DNA of 64,000 nucleotides from Polynucleobacter necessarius (lineage in GTDB: Bacteria > Pseudomonadota > Gammaproteobacteria > Burkholderiales > Burkholderiaceae), in the NCBI RefSeq assembly GCF_900095215.1, contig NZ_LT606949.1:1276690-1340689 (forward strand), in the 5' to 3' direction. The position numbers and the translations under genes are program-made. Position 1 is the first letter of the stretch; each line of letters starts with the position of its first letter. A model generated the notes under the pieces. It made no database searches and had not been told where the DNA came from. It saw only the letters and a program-made list of their open reading frames with translations. Below are positions 9,309-18,402 of the stretch, in pieces.

Positions 9309-10306
9309 ATGCTCGATACCAATATCAAATCTCAATTCAAGGTTTACTTCGAAAAGATTGTTAGCCCGATCGTTCTCGTCGCTAGCGTAGATGAAGGCGA
9401 GAGCTCTCAGCGGATGCTCGAACTCTTGCGTGAAGTAGCTGAACAGTCTGACAAGATTACTGGTAAAATAGATGGTAAGGCTGAACACATTCCTAGCTTT
9501 ACCGTTAGCAAAGTTGATCAGGAGGCCCGCATTATGTTTGCCGACTTACCAATGGGTCATGAGCTGACCTCCTTCATCTTGGCCATTTTGCAATCGAGTG
9601 GTTACCCAGCAAAAGTTGAGCAAGAGGTGATTGAGCGCATCACCAAATTAGAGGGTAAACACCACTTCCAGACATTTATTGCTTTGTCGTGCCATAACTG
9701 CCCTGATGTTGTACAAGCACTCAATCTGATGGCGGCTCTCAACCCAAATATTACTCATGAAATGATTGACGGCGCCCTTTATCCAAGCGTAGTCGATCAA
9801 TTCCAAATCATGGCCGTTCCAACTGTCATCCTCAATGGCGAAGTATTTGGGCAAGGCCGCATGACCGTGGAAGAGATTGTGGCCAAGCTAGATACAGCTA
9901 GCCCTAAAGAAGAGGCAGCGCAACTTTCTGCTAAAGATCCATATGACGTATTAGTGATTGGTGGTGGACCTGCTGGTGCCGCAGCTGCGATTTATGCGGC
10001 ACGAAAGATCGCATCAACAATACCGAGCACACCCTTAAGCTAGAAGGCATCTTGGTGCAAATTGGTTTATTGCCAAATACAGATTGGCTCAAAGGCGCGA
10101 TTGATTTATCCAAGCATGGCGAAGTCATTGTGGATGCCAAGGGTGAAACTTCTTTGCCTGGTGTATTTTCGGCAGGAGATTGCACTACCGTTCCCTACAC
10201 GCAAATCATCATTGCAATGGGCGAGGGAGCCAAAGCATCGCTTGGAGCATTTGATTATTTGATTCGCTCATCCGTTACCGAGCCAGTAGAAGCAGCTCCC
10301 GCCTAA
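9309..10306 (+). pseudogene. ahpF: Alkyl hydroperoxide reductase subunit F with large internal deletion
   Basis: AhpF passes electrons from NADH through FAD and two disulfides to AhpC. The N-terminal thioredoxin-fold domain is intact (CHNC, C128/C131), as is the first FAD motif (GGGPAG, residues 218-223). After residue 233 (near 10008) sequence resumes, in a different frame, at [15 protein letters not shown] and runs to the C-terminal FAD segment with [13 protein letters not shown]. About 190 residues are missing relative to the usual length of about 520, including the NADH-binding domain and the catalytic CxxC. The first frame stops at 10041-10043. The gene cannot make a working reductase. 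Confidence 0.92.
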
Positions 10307-10340
10307 TTAGATATTCAGCGAGATCAGCAGTAAAACAAAA

Positions 10341-10356
10341 GGAGTCTTCCGACTCC
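10341..10356 (-). terminator. Terminator for the YoaK-family gene
   Basis: GGAGTC/GACTCC stem with a TTCC loop; read on the minus strand it is followed by TTTTGTTTT. It lies just beyond the stop of the minus-strand membrane-protein gene. Confidence 0.6.
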
Positions 10357-10381
10357 CTGCCTGCTAATTACACCTCATCTA

Positions 10382-11047
10382 TTATGCAGGCATACGTTCT
10401 TGTGCAGAACTATAAAAAACCAGCATTGCGATCGACATCATAAGCAACGCTAAACCGAGTGACCACACGGAATGAATATTTGCAAGGTATCCACCAATCG
10501 CGCCAGTAACAATAAATAAGAAGATGCTCATAATTCTGCTTAACCATCGATCACTCTTCGCACCAGCCAGGGATGATTCTGCAATGAGGGAAGTATAAGT
10601 TCCAGTAAATACATTGGTTGCTAGATCAGGAACCTCATGTATTCTAACGATGCTAGCCATAGCGCCCATCGCCATTGAGAGCAGATTAACCAACATATCC
10701 TTCAGCAGGGCATGGCTTTCTGGCTCACGCCACAAGGAAAGAGCAACTGCCAAAGCCAACAAAAACCAGACAAGCCAAAATGCTTTGAGTGATTTTTTGC
10801 CTTCTCCAAAAACGCGCATCAAACGAGAAGCTAAAATAATACCGACCGTAAAACCACCCAATGCTCGAATGTATTTAAATCCTTGCGCAATCGGTTCTCC
10901 ATTTGCCAGCGCAATTGCAAACATCAGCAAGTTGCCACTCATCATTGCAGCAAAAACGCGATGCAAACCGACAAAACAGGTGGCATCAACCCAACCGCAG
11001 ACACAGCTCAATAAGTAAAGCCCATATTTACGATCAATTATTGGCAT
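10382..11047 (-). CDS. YoaK family (DUF1275) membrane protein
   Basis: A 221-residue polytopic inner-membrane protein with about six hydrophobic segments. It carries the DUF1275 landmarks GWVDATCFVGLHRVFAAMMSGNLL near the N-terminus (split here by family convention around the conserved F/MTGN-type turn) and ATNVFTGTYTSLI later. The family is widespread but its substrate is unknown. The reading frame is intact. It starts eight bases after the end of a decayed DUF1622 gene on the same strand, so the two were probably one transcript. Confidence 0.85.
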   Translation of the reverse strand: MPIIDRKYGLYLLSCVCGWVDATCFVGLHRVFAAMMSGNLLMFAIALANGEPIAQGFKYIRALGGFTVGIILASRLMRVFGEGKKSLKAFWLVWFLLALAVALSLWREPESHALLKDMLVNLLSMAMGAMASIVRIHEVPDLATNVFTGTYTSLIAESSLAGAKSDRWLSRIMSIFLFIVTGAIGGYLANIHSVWSLGLALLMMSIAMLVFYSSAQERMPA

Positions 11048-11054
11048 CGGAGTT

Positions 11055-11342
11055 TTAACAGTAGTTCCTTACAACGATAGCGCCTAACACCGCAACACTA
11101 GTTAATGTTAGACTCATGGCCACTGTCCGAATCACGTCCCCCGCTACCAGCACTTCAAGGCCCAAAATAAGACAGCGAACACTTTGGATGCGAAAAGTCT
11201 TATAGGCAATATCAGCGATCTGGGTTATCAAACCTTTTGCAAAACCAGATGAGACCCCAAAAAAACACCGATGGAGACCACCGCAACCCCCAAGGGCATC
11301 CATCACATCACTGACACCACGAATAATTTCAATCTGATTCAT
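11055..11342 (-). pseudogene. DUF1622 membrane protein, internally out of frame
   Basis: The continuous reading frame begins IEIIRGVSDVMDALG and ends with ILGLEVLVAGDVIRTVAM and SVAVLGAIVV, both typical of DUF1622. The middle third does not fit. In the next frame the expected hydrophobic segment VAVVSIGVFLGSHLVLQKV is present. An extra G in the GGGGG stretch moves the frame out, and a later small deletion moves it back. The frame is open by chance but encodes a scrambled membrane helix. The C-terminal tail is also shortened. Inner-membrane protein of unknown function when intact. Confidence 0.75.
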
Positions 11343-11453
11343 GTTCTCGTCTTTTTAACTGGAATGCCTACATATTAGCTCGTTTAGCGCGAAGACCCGT
11401 TATAAATTACACTGAACTATCTTTATGTATTCACCAAATCTAGAGGAATCTGA

Positions 11454-12126
11454 ATGAGTTTAATTGACAAACTACAGTGGCGTTACGCAACCAAAAAGAT
11501 GAACCCCACAAAGTCCGTACCACTGGAAAAAAATAGAGCAAATTCTGGAAGCCATTCGCCTGACTGCTAGCTCTAGTGGATTGCAGCCATACGAAGTATT
11601 GGTTATCACCAACAAAGCCATCCACGAAAAGATTAAGGCCATCTCTTGGGACCAAACGCAAATAATAGATGCCTCCCATTTACTTGTTTCTGCCGCTTGG
11701 GATACCTATACGGCGGATCGCATTAACCAATCCTTTGATATGACCGAGAAGCTGCGCAACTTTAAGAGCGAAGCTGGTGATATCTATCGTCAAAAGTTAC
11801 TTACTGGCTATACGGTTAGAGATGCTGAAACCAATTACAACCATGCTGCGAAACAAGCTTATATCGGTTTAGGTACTGCGCTAATCGCAGCCGCCTATGA
11901 GCCAGTAGACTGCACCCCAATGGAAGGCTTTGATCCGGCAGCGTTGGATGAGATTCTGAATCTCAAAGCCCAAGGTTTGCGTAGCGTTGTCATGTTGCCA
12001 CTAGGCTATCGCAAGGCGGATGAGGACTGGCTGGTCAATTTGAAAAAAGTGGGAAGACCCAAGGAAAGCTTCATTAGCTGGATCAAGAAGCATCTAACTC
12101 TTCCTAAAAGCCAACCAAGCAGTTGA
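11454..12126 (+). pseudogene. Nitroreductase family oxidoreductase 1 (NfsB-like), frameshifted
   Basis: FMN-dependent NAD(P)H oxidoreductase family acting on nitro compounds or quinones. Starts MSLIDKLQWRYATKKMNP. After PLEK a run of seven A (near 11529-11535) shifts the frame to a TAG at 11568-11570. Removing one A restores IEQILEAIRLTASSSGLQPYEV and the long second frame through AYIGLGTALIAAAYE to VVMLPLGYRK. Total length about 223 residues, normal for the family. Only one lesion is visible. Confidence 0.85.
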
Positions 12127-12213
12127 CGTTTTTATTAGCCAATTCGCTTTTGAAGGGTGAATTTCACATTCACCACATTAAGGTTGATCCTATATCAAAC
12201 CTGAGATATACGA

Positions 12214-12230
12214 TACTGATTAAATCAGTA
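12214..12230. promoter_or_regulatory. 17-bp palindrome upstream of the amidohydrolase remnant
   Basis: TACTGATT-A-AATCAGTA, perfect 8-bp arms around one base, 41 bp before the amidohydrolase start and next to a TTGACT hexamer. Possibly an operator for a dimeric repressor; the regulator is not identified. Confidence 0.35.
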
Positions 12231-12270
12231 CATTGTTGACTCCTTATTTAATAGAACCTAGGGGCGATCT

Positions 12271-13991
12271 ATGAATAACCTATACAAAGCAGTTCTTCTT
12301 AGCCTCTTTGGCGCACTTCACTGCTTTAGCCCGCTCACTCAAGCGGTCGAATCAGCGGACGTTGTCTTTATGAATGGGCAGATTGAAACTCTGAATGCAA
12401 AACAGCCTAGAGTGAATGCCGTCGCTATCAAAAATGAAACTTTTCTTGCGATTGTCTCGGATCAAAAAATCAAATCGTATATAGGTCCTAATACTCAGGT
12501 TATTGACTTAAAGCAGCAGCTGACAGTTCCCGGCTTTGTGGATGCGCATACCCACCCTATGGAGACAAGCTGGCTAAAAGAAGTGTGGGTAGATGCTCGC
12601 TATCCTGGAACCAATTCGGTAAAGCAGGCTTTACTCAATATTGCCGAACGGGTGAAAGCAACATCTAAAGACCAATGGATTTATGTAGCCGGAGTTTCGG
12701 CCAGTGAAAATAAGTTTGCCGAGAAACGTCTTCCTACCAAAGCAGAATTAGACCAAGTTGCACCGAACAACACAGCCATTATGGCCAATGGTGCGCATAT
12801 GGCGATTGCCCATAGCGCTGCGCTTGCCAAAATGGGAATTAAAAAAAGGGGTAACAAAACTACGTCATGGTGCTGGGGTACTCGCCGATAAAGATGGCGA
12901 ACCTAATGGTGTCATCGCTGACGGCATGGGTGACATTCCTGGCAGCCCTACCCCACCAGAAATCGCCCGCTACTACGCAACCGATATCGCCAAGTTCTGG
13001 AACTCCTACGGCTTTACTTCCGTCATGGCGATCACGCCCGCTGCCGCCATACCGGTAATGCAAAGCGTTTCAGTAAGCACACCGACGCCCAATATTCGAT
13101 ACACCGCTTCCGTATGGGCTGAGCCCAATGGTGAAGGCATGCCGAAAGATTTAAGCGTCTTTGAGGATGCCCGCGAAAGCCAATCCAGCTTACTATCGCT
13201 TTGCCGCCATCAAGGCATGGGTGGATGGTGAGAATGATTGCAGAACAGGCTTCATGTATGAACCTTATGTAGGTATTCAAGATACAGACCCACCTGGTGG
13301 CAAAGGCACTTTGGTTACCAATCAAACTTTGGCAAATCGGTTTTCCGCCTTAGCAAATAAAAATCAGAAGATCAGCATGCTGCATTGCTCCGGCGATGCC
13401 GAAGCGGATATTGGGCTCAACGCCTATGAATCTCTTAGCAAGACTCAAACCAGCAACACTATCAAACGCATTGAACACTTTGGCATGTTTCAGCTAACGC
13501 CAGCACAATTGAAGCGCGGTGTAGCTCTTAAGAAGAATAATTTTCACCTCTCATCACAACCCATCTGGTTACTTGAATTGGTCAGTGCCGATTATGAAAA
13601 CATGGGTACAGCAAGAGCAAAAACTGGTTATCAATTTAAAACCATGATTCGCGCTGGACTTGAGCCTGCAGCAAGCACTGATATGACAGGCATCTACCTT
13701 GGCAATATCGACCCCTTCAAAGCAATTTATGCAACCGTGACAAGACAATCCGATATGGGCATCTTTGAGCATCAAGAAGCTATCAGGGTTCGCGATGCCA
13801 TCAGAATATGGGCCATCTGGCCAGCTAAAGCAGTTGGCGAAGACAAAGTTACAGGCAGCATTGAAGTTGGCAAATATGCTGATATGGCCGTACTCTCTGA
13901 CAATATTTTTACCATTCCAAAACACTCTCTCAAAGATGTCAAAGCATCTATGACTGTTGTTGGCGGAAGGGTCGTTTACAAATCCAACTAA
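12271..13991 (+). pseudogene. Exported amidohydrolase (YtcJ-like), two frameshifts
   Basis: Metal-dependent amidohydrolase superfamily. A signal peptide of about 25 residues (ending PLTQA) leads to ADVVFMNGQIETLNA and the metal site VPGFVDAHTHPMET. The frame shifts near 12842-12848, where a run of seven A should be six (MGIKKGVTKL...), and again near 13172-13180 (EDARKANPAYYRF restored across frames). The last frame carries MLHCSGDAEADIGL, RIEHFGM and the late EVGKYADMAVLSDN. Assembled length about 570 residues fits the family. Substrate unknown. Confidence 0.85.
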
Positions 13992-14025
13992 AAGGTCAAC
14001 CCAAAAAGCGTATCTCAGGAAAAAT

Positions 14026-14049
14026 AAAAGCCACCCGAGGGTGGCTTTT
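14026..14049. terminator. Bidirectional rho-independent terminator
   Basis: Perfect 11-bp stem AAAAGCCACCC/GGGTGGCTTTT with a two-base centre, lying between the convergent amidohydrolase remnant and phasin remnant. Confidence 0.85.
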
Positions 14050-14089
14050 ACTGAAACGGTAAAACTAACTAGCTAATTTAAGCAGTCAA

Positions 14090-14662
14090 TTAAGCAGCTT
14101 TACGGCTTTTTGCAGCTGGCTTAGCAACAGCGTATTAACCTTGAATGTTTGCCAAAGCAGCATCAACGTTCTTTTCAAAGTTAGCAAATGCGTCAGTTGC
14201 AGTTGCACGAACTTGGTCGCACTGTTGGAGTGAAGACTCAAATGCAGTTTTGAATGCAGAAACAAAAGCCTCAGAACCAGCAGGAGCTTGTTTAGTAGCT
14301 TCTTTAACAAACTTCACCAAGTCAGCACGCGCGTCATCAATAGAAGCGTCAACTACTTGAGCAACTTCTTTGTTACCGGTACGCACTACTTTGTTTACTT
14401 TAGCTTGGTAAGCAGCAGCGTATTTAGCGGCTTCTTGAGCAGCTTCTGGCTGAGCCAATTTAGCCAACTGTTGTGCGTCTTTGATTGCCAACAATTGTGA
14501 GCTTGCATCTTGAGCAACAACTAAAGCATCTTTAGCGGCAGCTTGGTTGATTTCAGCTCATTCTTGAGCGCTTTCAACAGCAACTTGTGCCAAATGTTTA
14601 GCGTTTGCGATAGCTTTAGCTCGTGCAGCTGCGAATTGGTCATTTAATTGAGTTTGAAACAT
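14090..14662 (-). pseudogene. Phasin family protein, second copy, two in-frame stops
   Basis: One continuous 191-codon frame from ATG 14662 (MFQTQLNDQFAAARAKA) to TAA 14090-14092, interrupted by TGA at codon 35 (14558-14560) and TAA at codon 176 (14135-14137). Between and after them the sequence is a textbook phasin: AEINQAAAKDAL, AAKYAAAYQAKVNKVVRTG, VSAFKTAFESSLQQCDQV and the basic tail VAKPAAKSRKAA. Both stops are explicable as single substitutions. The piece from an internal TTG near 14494 could still be translated, but it lacks the N-terminal helix. Granule-coat function is presumably lost or taken over by the copy at 2.3 kb. Confidence 0.8.
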
Positions 14663-14896
14663 GATTTATTCTAACTTTAAGTAAATGGGTTGTTTATTGC
14701 GACGCACCATTTTAAGCGTCCCATTTTCCAAATGCAAGATATTTTTGTTGCAAAGCAACATATTTTTTAGTCACCATCATTTCAAGCGTTTAAATGAGGT
14801 TTTTCAAGGGCTTAGCCAGTATCCCTATCATTGGAGATGCCTCTAAAAAAGCTGAGATTTCCTAAAAATCAGTCTAAATTACCCAGCCAAAACGGC

Positions 14897-15592
14897 TCAC
14901 TTTACCCAGGCGGTAAAGTCCTCGGCATTCACTCTAGGGGTAATAAAGGTGTTCACAATGTCAGCTTTATCGGCATAACCTAGCGCCATACCGCATACCA
15001 ACATTTCATTCTCTTTTGCACCAATAGAAGGCAGGATGATCTTTGCATAATCATTCCAGGCTGCTTGCGGGCAAGTATCCAAGCCCTCGCCTCTAGCAGC
15101 GACCATGATGTTCTGCAAAAACATTCCATAGTCCAACATAGAGCCTCTACCCAACTCTTTGTCGATCGTAAACAACAGACACACCGGAGCACAAAACGCC
15201 TCAAAGTTTTTGCGATGCTGAGCATGCATCTTCTCTTTGTCGCCTTTGGTGATTCCGAGTAGACCATATAAACCCAAACCCTTTTCACGACGTCTATCGA
15301 TGTAAGGACTGAACCATTTCGCAGGGTAATACTCATAGGCTGGCTGATACTCTTTAGCCAGCTCTGGATTGGCAGCAATGCCGTCATATACAGCGCAAAC
15401 TTTTTTGCATAACTCTTTAAGTGCGTCGCCTTCTACAACATATGCTTTCCAAGGTTGAGTATTAGTGCCGGAAGGTGCGCGTGCAGCTATATTCAGTCAC
15501 TTGATGATGATCTCTTTAGAGGCCGCCTATTTTGTAAATGCCCGCACAGACATGCGGGATGTAATTGCCTCGGCTGGAGTTAATGCCTTCAT
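14897..15592 (-). pseudogene. Nitroreductase family oxidoreductase 2, two in-frame stops
   Basis: A single 232-codon frame from ATG 15592 (MKALTPAEAITSRMSVRAFTK) is interrupted by TAG at codon 22 (15527-15529) and TGA at codon 32 (15497-15499, where family members often have Trp before LN). It then reads on through IAARAPSGTNTQPWKAYVV, the FMN-binding signature, GRGSMLDYGMFLQNIMVAARGEGLDTCPQAAW and MLVCGMALGYAD to TGA 14897. Everything after codon 32 is well conserved, so inactivation is recent. Substrate unknown; FMN flavoprotein of the cytosol. Confidence 0.85.
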
Positions 15593-15636
15593 CACTTACC
15601 CTTTAACTTTTTAGCATTTATGTCTACTGAATCATT

Positions 15637-17538
15637 TCAAGATATCTTACTAGCTCGCGCCTGATGTAGTTTCTTATAGCTATCCAATAGGCGCTGGTGT
15701 CTATCCAGGCCCTCTAAGCTCAAACCAGTGGGCGTTAGCCCATAAAAACGCACGCTACCGTCGATAGAACCCATCACGGCATCCATTCTGGCATCGCCAA
15801 ACATGCGGCGGAAGTGCAATGCGTAATCCGCCATCTCCAACGCTTCATCGAGCATCACTTCGAGGGCCGCATTCAAGACTTGATAAAACAACTTGCGTTC
15901 GACAGTATTGTCGTTGTACTGCAGGAAAGCCCCCCACTAAATCATGCGCCTCTTCAAAGCGTTGCAGGGCGAGATTGATTAGCAACTTCAACTCGAGCAC
16001 CGTGAGTTGGCCACAGACAGTATTCTCATTAAATTCAATCCCAATCAGCGTAGCGATATCCCCATACTCATCGAGCTCGTTATTCTCCAGACGATCGAGT
16101 AAAGACATTAAGCCGGCATCATCTAATTCTGATAACCCGAGAATATCGTTTCGAAATAACAATTCCTTATTGGTGTTATCCCAAATGAGGTCTTCCACTG
16201 GGTAAACCTCAGAATATCCAGGCACTAAGATTCGACAGGCAGTAGCGCCCAATTCGTCATATACCACCACATATACTTCCTTACCCATCTCTTTCAGGAT
16301 GCCAAATAGAGTATCGACCTCTTCGGCATTTGAGTCTTTACCTTTGCCTGAAAAATCCCAATCTACAAATTCATCATTCGATTTAGCGCTGAAGACGCGC
16401 CATGACACGATGCTACTGAAGTCGATAAAGTGCTCAACGAAGTTATTGGGTTCGATTACCGCTTCGCTTGTAAAGGTGGGCTGGGGTAAATCATTCAGAC
16501 CCTCTAGGCTGCGCCGCCACTACAATAGTTCAGTCAGACTACGCTCTAACGCTACCTCTAAGCTGGGATGCGCACCGAATGAAGCAAAGACCCCGCCTGT
16601 GCGTGGATTCATTAAGGTAACGCACATCACTGGATAGATGCCGCCAAGCGATGCATCCTTCACCAATACTGGAAAGCCTTACTCTTCTAGGTTCTGCATG
16701 CCTGCCCAAATTCCAGGGTATCGTGCCAACACTTCCTTTGGGACATCTGGCAAAGCGATTTCACCTTCAATAATTTCTCGCTTAACCGCTCTCTCAAAAA
16801 TTTCCGACAAACATTGCACTTAAGCTTCGGCGAGCGTATTACCAGCACTCATGCCATTGCTCAAAAATAAGTTTTCAATCAAATTCGACGGAAAATAAAT
16901 TGTCTTGCCATCGGATTGACGAACGTACGGCAAAGAACAAATGCCGCGTTGCTGATTCCCAGAATTGGTATCCACCAAATGCGATGCGCGCAACTCGCCA
17001 TCCGGGTTGTAAATCTTTAAACAGTACTCATCCAAAATTTCAGACGGTAATGCATCTTTTGGTCCAGCCTTGAACCACTTTTCGCTGGGATAGTGCACAA
17101 ACGGCGCATTGGCAATCTCCTCCCCCCAGTAAGCGCCAGCATAAAAGTGGTTATTACTAAGACGCTCTATGTACTCTCCCAGGGCTGATGCCAGCGCACT
17201 TTCCTTGGTTGCGCCTTTGCCGTTGGTGAAACACATCGGTGAATGTGCATCGCGGATATGCAAGGACCAGGCATTGGTATTGAATAATGTAAACAACCAA
17301 AACTGCAATTTCATTTCATACCAATAGTAGATAATTCGCAGCCCACCTCGCTTGCCTTTACCTCTATTTGAATCGCCAAACCTTAACTTCCGCAATCCTC
17401 CGGTCCCCGCAATCACATCTCCAGATTTAGGCATGATAAGCAAGAAGTTTTGCAGCTTTCTATACTCATCGTCCGTTATATAATCCTGGCGATAACGCTC
17501 AAACGAGGGCAATTCAACAAACAGTGCTTTGATTTCAT
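15637..17538 (-). pseudogene. ycaO: YcaO-like protein remnant fused to the N-terminal part of a RelE/HigB-like toxin
   Basis: Residues 1-79 of the 5' frame (TTG 17512) are a RelE/ParE-type mRNA-interferase toxin: YITDDEYRKLQNFLL, GDVIAGTGGLRKLRF, RGKGKRGGLRIIYYW, FWLFTLF. At about 17275 this changes without a stop into YcaO from AWSLHIRDAHSPMCFTNGKG onward, including GEYIERLS. About 45 N-terminal YcaO residues, the toxin's end and its antitoxin are missing. YcaO is the ATP-dependent accessory factor for ribosomal protein S12 methylthiolation. The YcaO part has stops at 16820-16822, 16679-16681 and 16520-16522 (all at likely Gln codons) and an extra C in a run at 15930-15935. The toxin's likely original ATG (17538) is itself out of frame by one base. 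Confidence 0.85.
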
Positions 17539-17565
17539 ACTATACGCAACTTGCGTATAAGTCAA
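17539..17565 (-). promoter_or_regulatory. Toxin-antitoxin-type operator/promoter
   Basis: Perfect inverted repeat TATACGCAA-C-TTGCGTATA at 17541-17559, directly upstream of the toxin remnant. On the minus strand it lies between a TTGACT (17560-17565) and a TATAGT (17539-17544) hexamer, so a bound repressor would cover the promoter, as in autoregulated HigBA/RelBE loci. The 15-base spacer is short, so the exact promoter is uncertain. The repressor itself is no longer encoded here. Confidence 0.6.
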
Positions 17566-17706
17566 TAAGCCTAAAACTAGTAGGTTTTAGGGGTATAAGC
17601 ACACCCCGCCCACTTATTACCCACCTTAAGCGACATTGCCATACGGCACTATGCTATCGCTGGAATTATGGCTAAGCGTGGGGATGACTGGAGGATTGCG
17701 GGGGTG

Positions 17707-17727
17707 AGCGTTACTTAAAGTAACGCT
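17707..17727. repeat. Inverted repeat AGCGTTACT/AGTAACGCT
   Basis: Perfect 9-bp arms around TAA in the 212-bp gap between the toxin remnant and the DUF2971 remnant. No T tract, so not a clear terminator. The rest of this gap shows no recognisable gene. Confidence 0.5.
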
Positions 17728-17750
17728 TGGGATTAGTGCATCAAATGGCA

Positions 17751-18402
17751 TCAACCCTTATGTATTGTTTTGGTAACTCCAAATTTAGTAACCGCCAAAC
17801 TCAACTTATGAACACGAACAGGTTGGGAATCTTCATAAAAATTATGTATTAATTTCTGGAAATGCTCTTTAGTTTGATTGCACTTAACCAACATCAACAC
17901 TTCTGTAAGGCGCAATTTTTCTGAAAATAACTCAAAATACATGCCTTTTGACCTATGTGAATTTTTCAATACGGGGAATAATTCTCTGCTCTTTTTCATA
18001 AGCCCAGCCATTAAACTTAATTGCAAAAATATCTAAAGCATCCTTTTTTGACAAATGGCTTTTGCCATCAAATGTCACTCTATTTCTATATCTAACTTTA
18101 ATTAGATCGCTTTCATCTACATCAAACCCCAAACCTATACCCCTATGGTCATCTGCGTAATGTGACCACATTAATGGTGACGTATAGTCGCTAGAAAATG
18201 AAACTACTCCATATGTATTGTTCAAAACATCAACGGATTGCATATTGCAATTGCGCATATTTTTATCGCGTAAATGGATACAAGAGAGCTCGAAAGGATC
18301 ATTAAGCTCCTTAAACCTTGAAATCTTTAGCCACCGTTTCTCAATAGCCTGAATCGCCCACTCTTCTTTCATGCATTTATAAAGCCTCATGAAATTATTC
18401 AC
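17751..18402 (-). pseudogene. DUF2971 family protein, frameshifted
   Basis: Begins MRLYKCM and contains WLKISRFKELNDPFEL and SPLMWSHYADDHRGIGLGFD, the diagnostic DUF2971 blocks, then WAYEKEQRIIP. An extra base in the CCCC run near 17977 shifts the frame to a TAG. The C-terminal part (VLKNSHRSKGMYFELF...) continues in the next frame to 17751. The family is common in mobile and accessory regions but its activity is not established. It overlaps the upstream membrane-protein remnant by 8 bp, so the two formed one operon. The locus is clearly more AT-rich than its neighbours, suggesting acquisition. Confidence 0.75.

Noticed and set aside
4528..15499. TGA read as tryptophan (codon reassignment), since at least two in-frame TGA codons sit where Trp is expected (4528-4530 and 15497-15499)
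   Set aside because: Intact genes use TGG for Trp and TGA as a real stop (for example rpoD, livG and livM), other TGA, TAA and TAG codons occur at non-Trp positions, and the same genes often carry frameshifts. TGG to TGA is a simple G-to-A change.
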